From Prado023 sp963706885 (GTDB lineage Bacteria > Actinomycetota > Actinomycetes > S36-B12 > CAIYMF01): 64,000 nucleotides of DNA. The position numbers and the translations under genes were made by a program. Below, piece by piece: positions 45,358-57,887 of this stretch. Each line of letters starts with the position of its first letter. The stretch's first letter is position 1. The notes under the pieces are model-generated. The model worked only from the letters and a program-made list of their open reading frames with translations, was not told the origin of the DNA and did no database searches. Where the stretch lies: contig CAVPNX010000031.1 in the NCBI GenBank assembly GCA_963706885.1, forward strand, positions 124,001 through 188,000, written 5' to 3'.

Positions 45358-46053
45358 TCAGCCGATCGTGAAGCCGGTGACCAGCCCGTCGGTGATGACC
45401 AGGTTGACCCAGGTCGGGGCTGATCCCACGTTCTGCTGGACCACCCCGTCGCGTTCACCGACGCGCACCCGCCACCCCGCCGCCCTCAGTGCGTCGGCGG
45501 CATCGTCCTGCGTGAGGCCGACGATGGCCGTGGTCATGGCGCTGGCGAAGTCCGCGTTCACCGGGTCGGCGAGTGCCTCGGTGGGTGATCCGCCGGAGCC
45601 CGTGGGATAGGTGAGGTCACTCGGCGCAGGAGTCAGCGCCGCAACGCAGAGCTCGCCGACGGTCGCCACGAACTCCTCGGCCACCGGATCCGGCTGGAGC
45701 ACGGTCGCCGTCCCGTACCCGCGGCCGTCGCTCGCGAGGAGCAGCCACGTCGCCGAGCCGGCGTCGGGTGGGGGAGTCGCGCCCCATTCCTCGGTCCGGC
45801 TGATCGGCGGGTACCAGCGCGTGAGGTCGTCGACGGCATCGCGCGCCGTGGACCCGGTCCCCTCGGAGAAGTTGGGGTTGTCGACGAGGTAGCAGTCGAG
45901 GGCGGCCTCGATGTCCGTGCGGGACTGAGCCACGGCTGATCCTGGATTCGACGAGGCGCTGGTCGATGTGGTGGGGCCCGTGTCTGTGCTGCACCCGGCC
46001 GCACCGGCCAGGCCCACCGCCAGTGCCAGCAGGGCAACACGTGGTCTGGTCAC
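45358..46053 (-). CDS. Lipoprotein with PASTA/I78-like C-terminal motif
   Basis: 231 aa. Signal peptide TRPRVALLALAVGLAGAAGC with a lipobox ending GAAGC, then a Ser/Thr-rich linker and a ~190-residue outer part. The C-terminal segment VGLTQDDAADALRAAGWRVR, then VGERDGVVQQN, resembles PASTA or protease-inhibitor I78 modules. GTG 46053 has GAGG five nt upstream; a longer GTG/ATG reading from 46134 would put a Pro-rich leader before the signal. Role unknown; cell-wall sensing or protease inhibition is possible. Confidence 0.65.
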   Translation of the reverse strand: MTRPRVALLALAVGLAGAAGCSTDTGPTTSTSASSNPGSAVAQSRTDIEAALDCYLVDNPNFSEGTGSTARDAVDDLTRWYPPISRTEEWGATPPPDAGSATWLLLASDGRGYGTATVLQPDPVAEEFVATVGELCVAALTPAPSDLTYPTGSGGSPTEALADPVNADFASAMTTAIVGLTQDDAADALRAAGWRVRVGERDGVVQQNVGSAPTWVNLVITDGLVTGFTIG

Positions 46054-46219
46054 GGCATCCTCGGGCGGTTGGGCGGCTGGGGCAGGGCGTTCGGGGGCAG
46101 GGAGTTCGGGTGGCATCGCGGGTGGGCCGGCCATCGAGCGGCCCGGACACTATGGCATGGCGAGGTTCGTTCCACGTCGTCGTGAGACGATCACAGCCCA
46201 GGTGCCGATCGGGGGGTGG

Positions 46220-46516
46220 ATGGCAGACGAGCCAAGCAACGCTGGCTGGCCCGAGGACGACTCGGAGGTCGCTCCTGCTCCTGCCTTGGGGGTCTGGGCG
46301 CTGGTCCTGCTGTACGGGCTTCCCCTCCTGTTCCTGCTCGTCGTGCCCACTGTTGCCTGGCTCGGGCTGCTGCCGGGGGCGGTGGTGGTGCGATCTCGGA
46401 CCCCGGCGCCGCACCGTCGTCGCCTCGTCGTGCTGTACACGGTCACCGGGCTGATCTCAGTCGCTCCGTGGATTGCCATGATCGTCCAGGGGGACATCGG
46501 CGACCTCGCGGGTTGA
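46220..46516 (+). CDS. Small two-helix membrane protein
   Basis: 98 aa, no recognised family. Acidic N-terminus MADEPSNAGWPEDDSEV, then two hydrophobic stretches, ALVLLYGLPLLFLLVVPTVA and YTVTGLISVAPWIAMIV, joined by a basic loop RSRTPAPHRRRL. The ATG follows a GGGGGG run. It is divergent from the lipoprotein gene and separated from the DUF222 gene by a 296-bp gap. Function unknown. Confidence 0.55.
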   Translation: MADEPSNAGWPEDDSEVAPAPALGVWALVLLYGLPLLFLLVVPTVAWLGLLPGAVVVRSRTPAPHRRRLVVLYTVTGLISVAPWIAMIVQGDIGDLAG

Positions 46517-46812
46517 GCCACGGGGCCGGTCTCGGCGCGTGGTGGGCGTCGGCGTTGTCAGGGGTGCCGTTGCGGCCGACTCCCGGCGGACGGGCGCTGG
46601 CGGGCTGGGCTCCAACGGGTCAGGGTCTGGGTCCCAGCAGGTCCGCTCCGGGAGGCCTGATCCGTCGGAGCGGTGCACGACCGGTGTCTCGGAGACGCCC
46701 GCCGGACCCGTCCTGCGTGAGGCCGTGGTTGTCCACAGTGTGGTGGTGGGCCGTTGGCGTTGTCGGTGGTCCTTGATAGTGTTCGAACAGGTGTTCGGAC
46801 GGGGGGTGGAGG
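46517..46812. other. Noncoding 296-bp stretch before the DUF222/HNH gene
   Basis: No convincing gene on either strand; apparent frames here are codon-bias shadows. The only recognisable element is the SOS box with nearby -10-like TAGTGT near its right end. The rest is G/C-rich spacer. Confidence 0.5.
46783..46798 (+). promoter_or_regulatory. SOS (LexA) box
   Basis: TCGAAC-AGGT-GTTCGG matches the mycobacterial/actinobacterial LexA operator TCGAAC-N4-GTTCGA at 11 of 12 defined bases. It sits 15 bp before the GTG of the DUF222 gene and adjoins a TAGTGT element (46777-46782), the expected place for repression. Confidence 0.75.
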
Positions 46813-48302
46813 GTGAGCAGCACCATCGAGGATCAGCACCGCCGGGTGGATCCACGGGCCATCAGTGCCCTGCCGGGGGCCTCACCGGAGGTGGCCGGCG
46901 TGTGGCAGCAGGTCACCGGGTGCGCGGCCGGTGACCTGCCCGGGATGGGCCTGTCCGCCGGGGACCGCCCACACGCCGATGTGGAGGTGCTGGCCGGGGC
47001 CTACGCCGCGGTGGAGTACGAGCTGGCCCGCCGGATGCACGCCGCCACCGCGGCCGGTGCCCTGCCCCTGGTCGGCCCCGGTGCGGTCCTGGGTGCCCGG
47101 GGGTGGGGCTCCGGCCACGCCCGCCGGCTGGCCCGCACCGGGGCCCTGGCCGCCGGGCACCCGACCGTGGCCGCCGCGTGGGCCGCCGGGATGATCACCA
47201 GCGAGCACGTCGACGCGATCGCCCGCAACCTCGGACCGTTGCGCCCCGGCTGAGGTGACCGCGGTGATCGCCACCCTGGCCACCAGGTGGGGGCAGTGGT
47301 CCCCACCGATGATCACCCGGTTCGTGCTCAGCGCGATCCGCCTGCTGCACCCACCGGCCGATCCGAGCCCCGGGCGGGACGAGGCCGACGCGCACAGCAC
47401 CCGCGACCTGTCCTTCGCCCTGCTCGGGGACACCGTGATCCTGTCGGGCACCCTGCCCCGCCTCGAGGGCGAGGCCGTGATCGCCGCGATCGACGCCCTG
47501 GCCGACCGGTTGCGCTCCACCGCCGAGCACATCCCCGCCGGAGCCCGACGCGCCGACGCCCTGGTCGAACTGGTCAACACCGCCGCGGCCACCGGAACCC
47601 TGCCCACCCGCGGCGGGCTGCCCAGTCGCGCTGACCGTCACCCTGGACCACACCACCCTCGGCGACCCGGTCTGGGCCACCAGCCGCGGACACCTGCTCA
47701 CCCCCGCCGAACAACGATTCACCGCCTGCGACCCCACGATCACCCCGATCGCCGTCACCACCCCGCGACGATCACCGGACCCCGACCACCGGTGCCCAGA
47801 CACCCCCGCAGCCCTGTTCGACACCCACCGCCCACCGCAGCCCGGGAGCACGCCGCCCGCCGGAAGCACGCCCGGAGCCGATCCGGACCCCACCCCGGCG
47901 GCCCGGATCGCGGCCCTGGCCGCCCTGATGTTCGACGGCCCCCGGATCCCGCTGGCCGTCGGACGGACCTCCCGGACCGCCACCCCCGCCCAACGACGCG
48001 CCCTGGCCACCCGCGACGGTGGCTGCATCATCCCCGGATGCCAGATCCCGGCCGAGAGCTGCCAAGCCCACCACGTCCACGACTGGGCCGCCGGCGGGGC
48101 ATCAGACCTGCCGAATCTGGCCCTGCTCTGCTGGGCCCACCACCGCCAAGTCGACCTCGGCATGTGGACCATCACCCCCACCGACCCCAACACCCCCGTG
48201 CCCCAACCCCACCCCGGAGCACCACCCGGCACCCCCTGGCCCGCCAACCACAGCGCACCCTGGACCATCACCCGAACCCCACGCACACGATGGCGGCTGT
48301 GA
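46813..48302 (+). CDS. DUF222/13E12-repeat protein with HNH nuclease domain (two frameshifts)
   Basis: Removing one base near 47250 (CCCC run) and one near 47624 gives 495 aa. N-terminal DUF222 domain: AAVEYELARRMHAATAAGAL, ARGWGSGHARRLARTG, DAHSTRDLSFALLGD. The C-terminal HNH endonuclease has TRDGGCIIPGCQIPAESCQA, the catalytic HHVHDWAAGG, and ALLCWAHHRQVDLG, with its CxxC/H zinc-type set intact. This is the multi-copy 13E12 type of actinobacteria. In M. tuberculosis several members are LexA-controlled, and a near-consensus SOS box precedes this one. The role in DNA metabolism is not known. GTG 46813 overlaps its GGAGG, so the start may be the later GTG 46843. Only single bases are off, so error is favoured over decay. 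Confidence 0.8.
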
Positions 48303-48359
48303 GGCTCCTCTGGGTTGCCCCTGGGCTGGGCTGGCTGGGCTGACCCCGGGCGTGGACCG

Positions 48360-49221
48360 CTAGCTCGTCTGGAGGACCTGGACCTCGGTCACGGGCTGTT
48401 CCCGCTCGCCATCCATCGTGAAGGTGATCTCGCCGGCCTGCCCCGCGCCGGTCCACTCAACCTGCCAGTGCGCCGTGGCGCGGACTGTGAAGGTTCCATC
48501 CTTGGTCTGCGTGGACGGGGTCAGGTACCGGTGGCCGCAGGTTGGCGAGGGTCCGGTGCCCTTGTCCGGCGACCATGGTGTCCCCGCGGTGCGACAGGTG
48601 AGCTTCGTGCCGTCCCCGAGGTCCCAGACAACCTTCGTGACCTCGGCCGTGGCGGTCACCGACACCGGGCCGGCCGATGCGGTGCGCGTGATCGGGCCGT
48701 ACCCACGAGGTCCGGCGTTGTCGATCCAGAGCCAGGCGTCCATGCCGACCAGCAGCGGGGCGCCGGCGGCGAGCGGTGTCATGCCGATCGCGGGGGACTC
48801 GAGCTCCATCCGCTCGACGGCCTTCTCCGCGAGGGTGACCGGGTCCACCAGCACCGGGGCGCCGGCCGCACCCGCACTGGGCGCCCAGAACCAGAAGCCG
48901 ATGCCGACCCCAGCGCTGAAGGAAGCTCCAGGCGGGACGCACTGGTAGATCGTGCCCTCGTCGCGGCCCTCCCAGATCGCATGGTCAGCACGATGGCTGG
49001 GGGGAGACCCGCTGCACGAAGCACTGGCGGTCCTCGGACCACACACCCAGGTCGGAGGTGCAGGCGATCTCCTCGCCCCGGTAGGTGCAGACCCGCTTGC
49101 CTGGCGAGCGGGACCCGGCCTGGGTGCTGCCCGCACCCCCACCCGAGGAGGTCCCGGGGGAGGAGGTGGAGTGCCCCGCGTTGACATCGACGGCTGCTCC
49201 GCCCTCGCCGCCTGCCCCCAT
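48360..49221 (-). CDS. Secreted or surface protein with PKD-like motif (one frameshift)
   Basis: Removing one C from the 6-C run near 49008 gives 286 aa. N-terminal segment is low-complexity Gly/Ser (HSTSSPGTSSGGGAGS) with a Cys pair region KRVCTYRGEEIACTSD. The C-terminal part has VVWDLGDGTKLTCRTAGTPW and PTCGHRYLTPSTQTKDGTF, a PKD-like WDLGDG turn seen in actinobacterial exported proteins often mislabelled as ATP/GTP-binding. It may begin further upstream at ATG 49258 if a second extra base exists near 49222. No clear signal peptide is visible in the annotated frame. Function unknown. Confidence 0.6.
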
Positions 49222-49323
49222 GGCCGACGCTGACGCTACCGCCGCTCTGGTCTGCCATTGATGCCCGGGGGATAGGAGCGACCACGGACCAGCGCTAGCG
49301 GCGACGGTCCCCCAGCGGAGCTC

Positions 49324-49946
49324 TCAGCATCGCTCGGTCGGACGAGTCGTCGGTGTCAGTGCGTGACCCGTGTCACTGCCCAGCCGGGTGCCGGTAGGTA
49401 GTGCGATCGTGACGAGTCGTGTAGTCCGGCTCCTCGCGGACGCCTTGAGCGCTCGTCCGGATGGGTCGACTTCGGTCACGTCAGTTGCGTCGATGCAGGC
49501 GCGGACGACGATCGTCGGCGGGATCGCTCGCGAGGTTGACCTCGACAGGCTCGCGGTAGCCAGCCGAGACTTGCGCGCCGATCGGCTCGACACGCCAGCC
49601 CTCGCCGAGGCTCTTCTGGATGTCGATCAGGTCCTGTTCGGACCTTCTCCCCAGCCGCTACCTCGTTGAGGTCGTTGAGATTCGTGCGGGCGCCGCTGTA
49701 CAGGTCGGTGATCGTCTGCCGGTAGGCGAGGACGACCGCCGTCGCCTCCTCGAATGCCTGCTGCTCCTCGGCCGTCAGGGTGGAGGTGGGTGACGGCGAG
49801 GCGCTCCCGCTCGGCTGGGCGCTGCCCGTCGCGCTCGCCGAGGGGCTGCCGCTGGAGGCTACCGGCTGCGGATCACCCGAGCAGCCGGCCAGGAGCAGAC
49901 CCGCAACAAGGACACCGGCGAGCGCGCGGGTGGGGTGGTGGTTCAT
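49324..49946 (-). CDS. Small lipoprotein of unknown function (two frameshifts)
   Basis: ATG 49946 opens a signal peptide ALAGVLVAGLLLAGC with a perfect LAGC lipobox, then a Ser/Ala/Pro linker and a helical segment LTAEEQQAFEEATAVVLAY followed by RQTITDLYSGARTNLNDLNE. Two single extra bases (near 49645 and 49530) connect this to EQDLIDIQKSLGEGWRVEP and then TIVVRACIDATDVTEVDPSG, ending at 49324. Length minus two is divisible by three (206 aa). The helical part and the late VVRACID...TEVDPSGR are characteristic of small actinobacterial lipoproteins with an NTF2/DUF-like fold. The tail after residue ~170 does not look like a normal protein end, so another shift is possible. Confidence 0.55.
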
Positions 49947-50123
49947 GGACAGGTCCTCGTGCAGCGGAACGACGTCAAGGTGCAGCACACAGGATACGTC
50001 CAGTTGTGGGGTGGCTTGTCCGGTTCGTCCACAGCCCAGACAGCCGGCCCTTGCGGGGCCGTCGACGCTCCCAGGGGATCGCCTCCCTGTCACGGGGAGG
50101 GAACCCTCACGTCGGCCGCAGCG

Positions 50124-50258
50124 TCAGTGCTTCTTGTCCGGAAGCGTCGTGGCCACCTGGTTGCGCTGCTCGGTCTTGGCGTGCTTGTCGGCGCGCTTCT
50201 CCTTGAGGGACTTGCCGGACTTCTTGGCCATGTGCTGGCGCGGTGACTTGTCTGCCAT
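50124..50258 (-). CDS. Small basic conserved protein
   Basis: 44 aa, highly charged: MADKSPRQHMAKKSGKSLKE then KRADKHAKTEQRNQVATTL and a terminal PDKKH. This lysine-rich small protein type is widespread in actinobacteria without known function. ATG at 50258, stop at 50124. It stands alone between the lipoprotein and GH130 genes. Confidence 0.6.
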   Translation of the reverse strand: MADKSPRQHMAKKSGKSLKEKRADKHAKTEQRNQVATTLPDKKH

Positions 50259-50400
50259 CGGGACTCCCGTGGTCGGAAGCCTGAATGGCTCCGTGGTCTC
50301 GACAGTACGCCCCGGGCACGCCCCTGGCTACAAGCCGCGCTGCCGGGTGCTCCCCGCCCCAGGGCCAGGACCGCCAATCCCATGAACCCGCCCCGCCGGA

Positions 50401-51879
50401 CTACCCGCGAGGCAGGAGCGCGCCCAAGAGCTGGTCGAGGTCCAGAAGCGCGACCCGGATCGACGAGTCGCTGCACCCGTAGGGCAGCACCACTGTGTCT
50501 GCGTGGAGCATCGAGCCGCAGGAGTAGACGACGTTCGGCACGTAGCCCTCACGCTCGTCGGCCGTCGGAGTGAGAAGGGGTTCGGCCAAGCTGCCCCGGA
50601 CGATCGTCGGATCGTCGATGTCCAGCAGCATGGCACCGATCCCGTACTGCCGCAGCGGCCCCACTCCGTGCGTGAGCACCAGCCAGCCCTCGCTGGTCTC
50701 CATCGGTGACCCGCAGTTGCCCACCTGCACGACCTCCCAGGGGTGCGTCGGCGGCGCCAGCGTGGGACCCGCGTCCCAGTGCCACAGGTCGGACGACGAC
50801 GCCAGGCTGGAGCTCTCGCGGTCCCATCGCGACAGCGCCAGGAAGCGACCGCCCACGGCCTTCGGGAACAGGGCCATGCCCTTGTTCTGAGCCGCTGGGC
50901 CGATGGCGTGCTGGCTGTGGAAGGTGAGGAAGTCGGTGGTGCGCAGCAACGCGGGTGTGACGGCCCGCCCGTCGAAGGCCGTGTAGGTGCCTCGGTAGGT
51001 GATGGACCCGTCGGCCTCGGTGAACCGGACCAGGCGCAGGTCCTCCAGGCCATGGCTCTCGGCCGGCCCGCCGGGCATGAGCACGCGCTCGGACAGCGCT
51101 GAGTTGTCCGGGAACCGAACCGTGTACTGCGAATCGGCGATCGACTCGAGCCGTTCGATGGCCCTTCGTCCGGGGCCGCGCGTCAGCCGTTGGCCTCGAA
51201 GTGTCGTGATGGCGCGCTCGAGGGCGCGGCGATCGAACTCCTCGGGCAGCTCGTCGAGCACGAACTGGACCGCGTCGTCGGCATCGGCTGCGCGGTGGCC
51301 CAGTTGGTGGAGGAACTGGGACTTCGCCAGGAGCATGGGCGTGGGCACCGCCTGGACCAGCGGCCTGCCGGGCTCGTCGAAGGTCAGGCGATTGGCCTCG
51401 TCGATGGTGCCCGTGTGGAACTCGATGCTCGAGACGTGTCCCTCGCCGACGGCGCGCACGCTCATCACGAACCGGGTGGTCCCGGCTGGCACTCCCATCT
51501 GATCGGGGTGGATGACCATCGATGGGTTGAAGAGTGCTGCCGACTCGACCGCGTACTCCTGGCTGAAGTAGGCGCCGATCAGCATGCGTCGCTGGGGGGA
51601 CGTGGATTCCGGATCGACCAGACGGTGGGCGATGAGCTGGAATCGCTCGTCGAAGGTCCCGGCGAGGTCCCGGTGTCGACCGGCGAACTCCGCGAGAACC
51701 TGTCCGAGCGCCTGATCGACCTGCTCGTCGGTCAGCGCCAGCACGCGATCGAGGACTGCCGACGCCCGCGAGGAGCCGTGGATCAGCATCTCCTGACCGG
51801 GGAGGAACAACCTCGTGACCACACGGGTGGGGTCGGGGCGCAGGACGACGTCGGTCCGCGCGACCAGATCTGCGGCCAT
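50401..51879 (-). CDS. GH130-family glycoside phosphorylase/hydrolase
   Basis: 492 aa. Five-bladed propeller typical of GH130. Conserved elements include SAALFNPSMVIHPDQ, SHGLEDLRLVRF, TYRGTYTAFDG, GNCGSPMETSEGWLVLTHGV and DEREGYVPNVVYSCGSM. These are the substrate- and phosphate-binding segments of beta-mannoside phosphorylases, and the longer N-terminal part marks the group found with glycosyltransferases. It would phosphorolyse or hydrolyse beta-mannosides; the sugar is not certain. ATG 51879 overlaps the upstream stop (TGATG). With the two upstream genes it forms a compact minus-strand operon. Confidence 0.85.
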   Translation of the reverse strand: MAADLVARTDVVLRPDPTRVVTRLFLPGQEMLIHGSSRASAVLDRVLALTDEQVDQALGQVLAEFAGRHRDLAGTFDERFQLIAHRLVDPESTSPQRRMLIGAYFSQEYAVESAALFNPSMVIHPDQMGVPAGTTRFVMSVRAVGEGHVSSIEFHTGTIDEANRLTFDEPGRPLVQAVPTPMLLAKSQFLHQLGHRAADADDAVQFVLDELPEEFDRRALERAITTLRGQRLTRGPGRRAIERLESIADSQYTVRFPDNSALSERVLMPGGPAESHGLEDLRLVRFTEADGSITYRGTYTAFDGRAVTPALLRTTDFLTFHSQHAIGPAAQNKGMALFPKAVGGRFLALSRWDRESSSLASSSDLWHWDAGPTLAPPTHPWEVVQVGNCGSPMETSEGWLVLTHGVGPLRQYGIGAMLLDIDDPTIVRGSLAEPLLTPTADEREGYVPNVVYSCGSMLHADTVVLPYGCSDSSIRVALLDLDQLLGALLPRG

Positions 51880-52901
51880 CACGGGGCCACGAGCACGGGA
51901 CGGCGCGCGAGCTGCAGGGTGGCCAGGGCCGCGAGCGTGGACTCGGCTCCCTGGTTGAGATTGATCCGGGTCGAGTGCAGCCCATCGGAGCAGCCTCCGG
52001 TCGCCTCGTCGTACAGCACGAGACCGACGTCGTTCGCGCCGAGGAACCACTCGGCGCACAACTGCACGGCCTGCACCCAGCGAGGATCGCCGGTCGCCTC
52101 GTGCGCGCGCCAGCATGCCTCCGCCAGGGCGCTGACCTCGATCGGCTGCTGGTCGAAGGCCGGTAGCGCGTCGCCCGGTGCCAGACCCGCAGCGGGGGTC
52201 ACGGAGATGTGCCCGTCGCGGGTCTGGAGCTCGAGCAGCCAGTGCAGCAGGTCAACCCCATGCGTCAGGAGGGCCGCGTCATTCAGGGCATCCCCGATCG
52301 CGATGAGGGCCTCGGGCAGGACCGCGTTGGCATACGTGAGCCGCCGCTCCGGCCACGGCCACCCGCTGGCGATCCGCGGACGGCTCAGCAGGGTCCGAAC
52401 GTCGACCAGCAACTCCCGCGCGGCACGGTCCCCCGGGAGGGTGCGCAGGACCTCGGCTGCGCCCAGGGCTGCGTACGCCATGGCCCGTGGCCAGGGCGAT
52501 CGTGCCTGCATCCCCCTGTCGGCCACTGCCAGGGCGTTCTGCCGGACGATGCCGTCAGCCGCGGACGCGGTGGTGCCCACTGCCCAGAGCGCCCGGCCCC
52601 AATGGTCGTCCAGCGACGGCGAGTCGGTCCACACCCGGTCGACGTTCCTGCGATTGTGGAAGGCGCCGCCCTCGTCCTGGGCCGCCATGGTGAACCCCAG
52701 GTAGGAGGCCACCATGCCGTCCACCCGGGGGGTTCGCTCCGGCTCGCGGACGGCCACGACGAGTCCCCGGGAGACGTCATCGAGGCAGTACCCGTGGTCC
52801 CGACGGGGTTCGGTGAGCAGGGCGTGCTCGTACAGCCCGTCGGCGGTGGTCATCCGCGCGAGGTGCTCGAAGCGGGCAGCGGGCAGGGTGGGACTGATCA
52901 C
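51879..52901 (-). CDS. Alpha/alpha-toroid glycosidase-like protein
   Basis: 340 aa, helix-rich. Segments TTADGLYEHALLTEPRRDHG and GYCLDDVSRGLV open the domain, then AQDEGGAFHNRRNVDRVW, and a late EACWRAHEATGDPRWVQAVQ, LCAEWFLGANDVGLVLYDEA and GGCSDGLHSTRINLNQGAES. The repeated paired-helix pattern and acidic residues fit a six-hairpin glycosidase fold. Proteins of this kind accompany GH130/GT4 in many bacteria and are often named glycosyltransferase without proof. GTG 52901 overlaps the GT stop (GTGA), and the gene's stop overlaps the GH130 ATG. Confidence 0.72.
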   Translation of the reverse strand: MISPTLPAARFEHLARMTTADGLYEHALLTEPRRDHGYCLDDVSRGLVVAVREPERTPRVDGMVASYLGFTMAAQDEGGAFHNRRNVDRVWTDSPSLDDHWGRALWAVGTTASAADGIVRQNALAVADRGMQARSPWPRAMAYAALGAAEVLRTLPGDRAARELLVDVRTLLSRPRIASGWPWPERRLTYANAVLPEALIAIGDALNDAALLTHGVDLLHWLLELQTRDGHISVTPAAGLAPGDALPAFDQQPIEVSALAEACWRAHEATGDPRWVQAVQLCAEWFLGANDVGLVLYDEATGGCSDGLHSTRINLNQGAESTLAALATLQLARRPVLVAP

Positions 52902-54085
52902 GCGACGGATCGCGCTCCCTCGGCCACGAGGCCCTCGCCGACCGCCACGTACTGGTCGGCCACTGCCGGCCACAGCAGGCCAGGGGCCAGCGACCGGGCC
53001 GTCCGTGCCATCTCGGCCGCAAGCGCCGGATCGGTGAGCAACGTGCGCAGGGCCTGTCCAATGGCCGCCGGATCGCGCTGGGGGACCAGCAGGCCGGCAC
53101 CGGATGACAGCAGCTCGACCGCGTGCGGGAAGCTCGTGGAGACCACGGGCTTGCCTGCGACGACAGCCTCGGTGAGCACGCCGGAGGTGACCTGGTCGCG
53201 GGAGTCGTAGGGCAGCAGGATGATGTCGGCCGCGCGCACGATGGCACGCAGTGTCGGCCCCTCGAGGTAGCGCCCATCGAAGGCCACGTGGTCGCCGAGC
53301 CCGAGGGCAGCGACCTTGGCCTCGAGCCCGTCACGGTAGGCCTCACCGGCCCACTCGACGACGCGAGGATGGGTCTCACCCACGACCTGGTACACGGGCC
53401 GGGGGTCGAGGTCGGCGAGCCCCACCATCGCCTCCAGGGCCCACTCGATCCCCTTGCCCGGCCCGAGCAGCCCCCAGGTGAGGATCGTGGGCCGCCTGGT
53501 CGACGTGTCTGCCGCCGACGGGTCCTCGCGGGATCCGCCCTCGTCCTCCCAGCGGCGCACGTCGTTGTGACCCAGTTCCGGGGCGCGGTTGTCCTCAGCG
53601 CCGTGGGCGATGACCAGCACAACTCCTGGGTCGACATCCCAGCCGTCGAGGAGCCGCTGTCGGGCGGTGTGGGTCATCGTCACCACGACGGAGGAGGCTG
53701 CGACGACCCCGGCCAGCACGTGCCGCTGGTGGGGGGTCGGGCTGGTGAGCACGGTGTGCAGGACGGAGATCACCGGCACGCGCACCTCAGCCAGGACGTC
53801 GAGCACATCCGCGCCGTCGCGGCCGCCGAAGATCCCGTACTCATGCTGGATGATCGCCACGTCGTGGGCGTTCAGTGCGTGGGCGGCCTGCCGTGCCGCC
53901 CCACGCTCACCGATCACGAGCTCATGGATCACCCGCGGCTGTGCCGGCTGGGGGCAGTCCACGACCCGGACGATGCCGACGTCGGCACCGGAGCCTTCGA
54001 GGTGGGTGACCAGGGCCTGGGAGAAGGTGGCCAGGCCACACTGGGTCGGAGGATAGGTGCTGAGCATGCCGAAGCTGATGGCCAT
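52898..54085 (-). CDS. GT4-family glycosyltransferase
   Basis: 395 aa, GT-B fold. ISFGMLSTYPPTQCGLATFS opens the acceptor domain; the donor domain holds LTWGLLGPGKGIEWALEA (phosphate-loop region with GPGKG) and the conserved ERLPYxx-like LLPYDSRDQVTSGVLTEAVV with the catalytic/donor-binding glutamate in TEAV. It probably transfers mannose or a similar sugar from a nucleotide donor. ATG 54085 follows GGAAGGCCC. First gene of the three-gene operon; the coupled toroid protein and GH130 suggest synthesis and turnover of one beta-mannoside (inference). Confidence 0.85.
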   Translation of the reverse strand: MAISFGMLSTYPPTQCGLATFSQALVTHLEGSGADVGIVRVVDCPQPAQPRVIHELVIGERGAARQAAHALNAHDVAIIQHEYGIFGGRDGADVLDVLAEVRVPVISVLHTVLTSPTPHQRHVLAGVVAASSVVVTMTHTARQRLLDGWDVDPGVVLVIAHGAEDNRAPELGHNDVRRWEDEGGSREDPSAADTSTRRPTILTWGLLGPGKGIEWALEAMVGLADLDPRPVYQVVGETHPRVVEWAGEAYRDGLEAKVAALGLGDHVAFDGRYLEGPTLRAIVRAADIILLPYDSRDQVTSGVLTEAVVAGKPVVSTSFPHAVELLSSGAGLLVPQRDPAAIGQALRTLLTDPALAAEMARTARSLAPGLLWPAVADQYVAVGEGLVAEGARSVA

Positions 54086-54303
54086 CGAAGGGCCTTCCGC
54101 GGGGGTGGGACTGCGCAGCGAACGCGCTGCCGATCTGAGGGCGGGGCCTGTGGACATCCCCGGGGCGAGCGCCCGGAGGCGGTGCCGCGCACCGTTCCAA
54201 CGGATCAGGATCGACAGGTCCACGGTACCACGGGCCCTCCGGTGCCCGACTCGGATCGGCCGTCCGTGCCTCCCGGGATGCCGAGCCTGTGCGCCCGCCC
54301 ACG

Positions 54304-54309
54304 TACCCT
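54304..54309 (+). promoter_or_regulatory. -10 element of metH (leaderless)
   Basis: TACCCT ends 9 nt before ATG 54319. The 233-bp region 54086-54318 between the divergent glycosyltransferase and metH has no other clear feature; I see no B12 riboswitch here. Confidence 0.4.
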
Positions 54310-54318
54310 TGGGGCACT

Positions 54319-57877
<3,559 letters not shown>

Positions 57878-57887
57878 GGGCGGACAC

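Noticed and set aside
46517..46812. Overlapping short frames in the gap before the DUF222 gene
   Set aside because: All lack ribosome sites and protein-like composition; the region is better explained as a promoter with an SOS box.
46813..48302. DUF222/HNH gene as homing endonuclease or insertion element
   Set aside because: No flanking inverted or direct repeats or interrupted host gene are visible; the 13E12 family is chromosomal and multi-copy.
54086..54318. B12 riboswitch upstream of metH
   Set aside because: The TACCCT -10 sits 9 nt before the ATG, leaving no leader for a riboswitch, and no B12-box-like sequence was seen.
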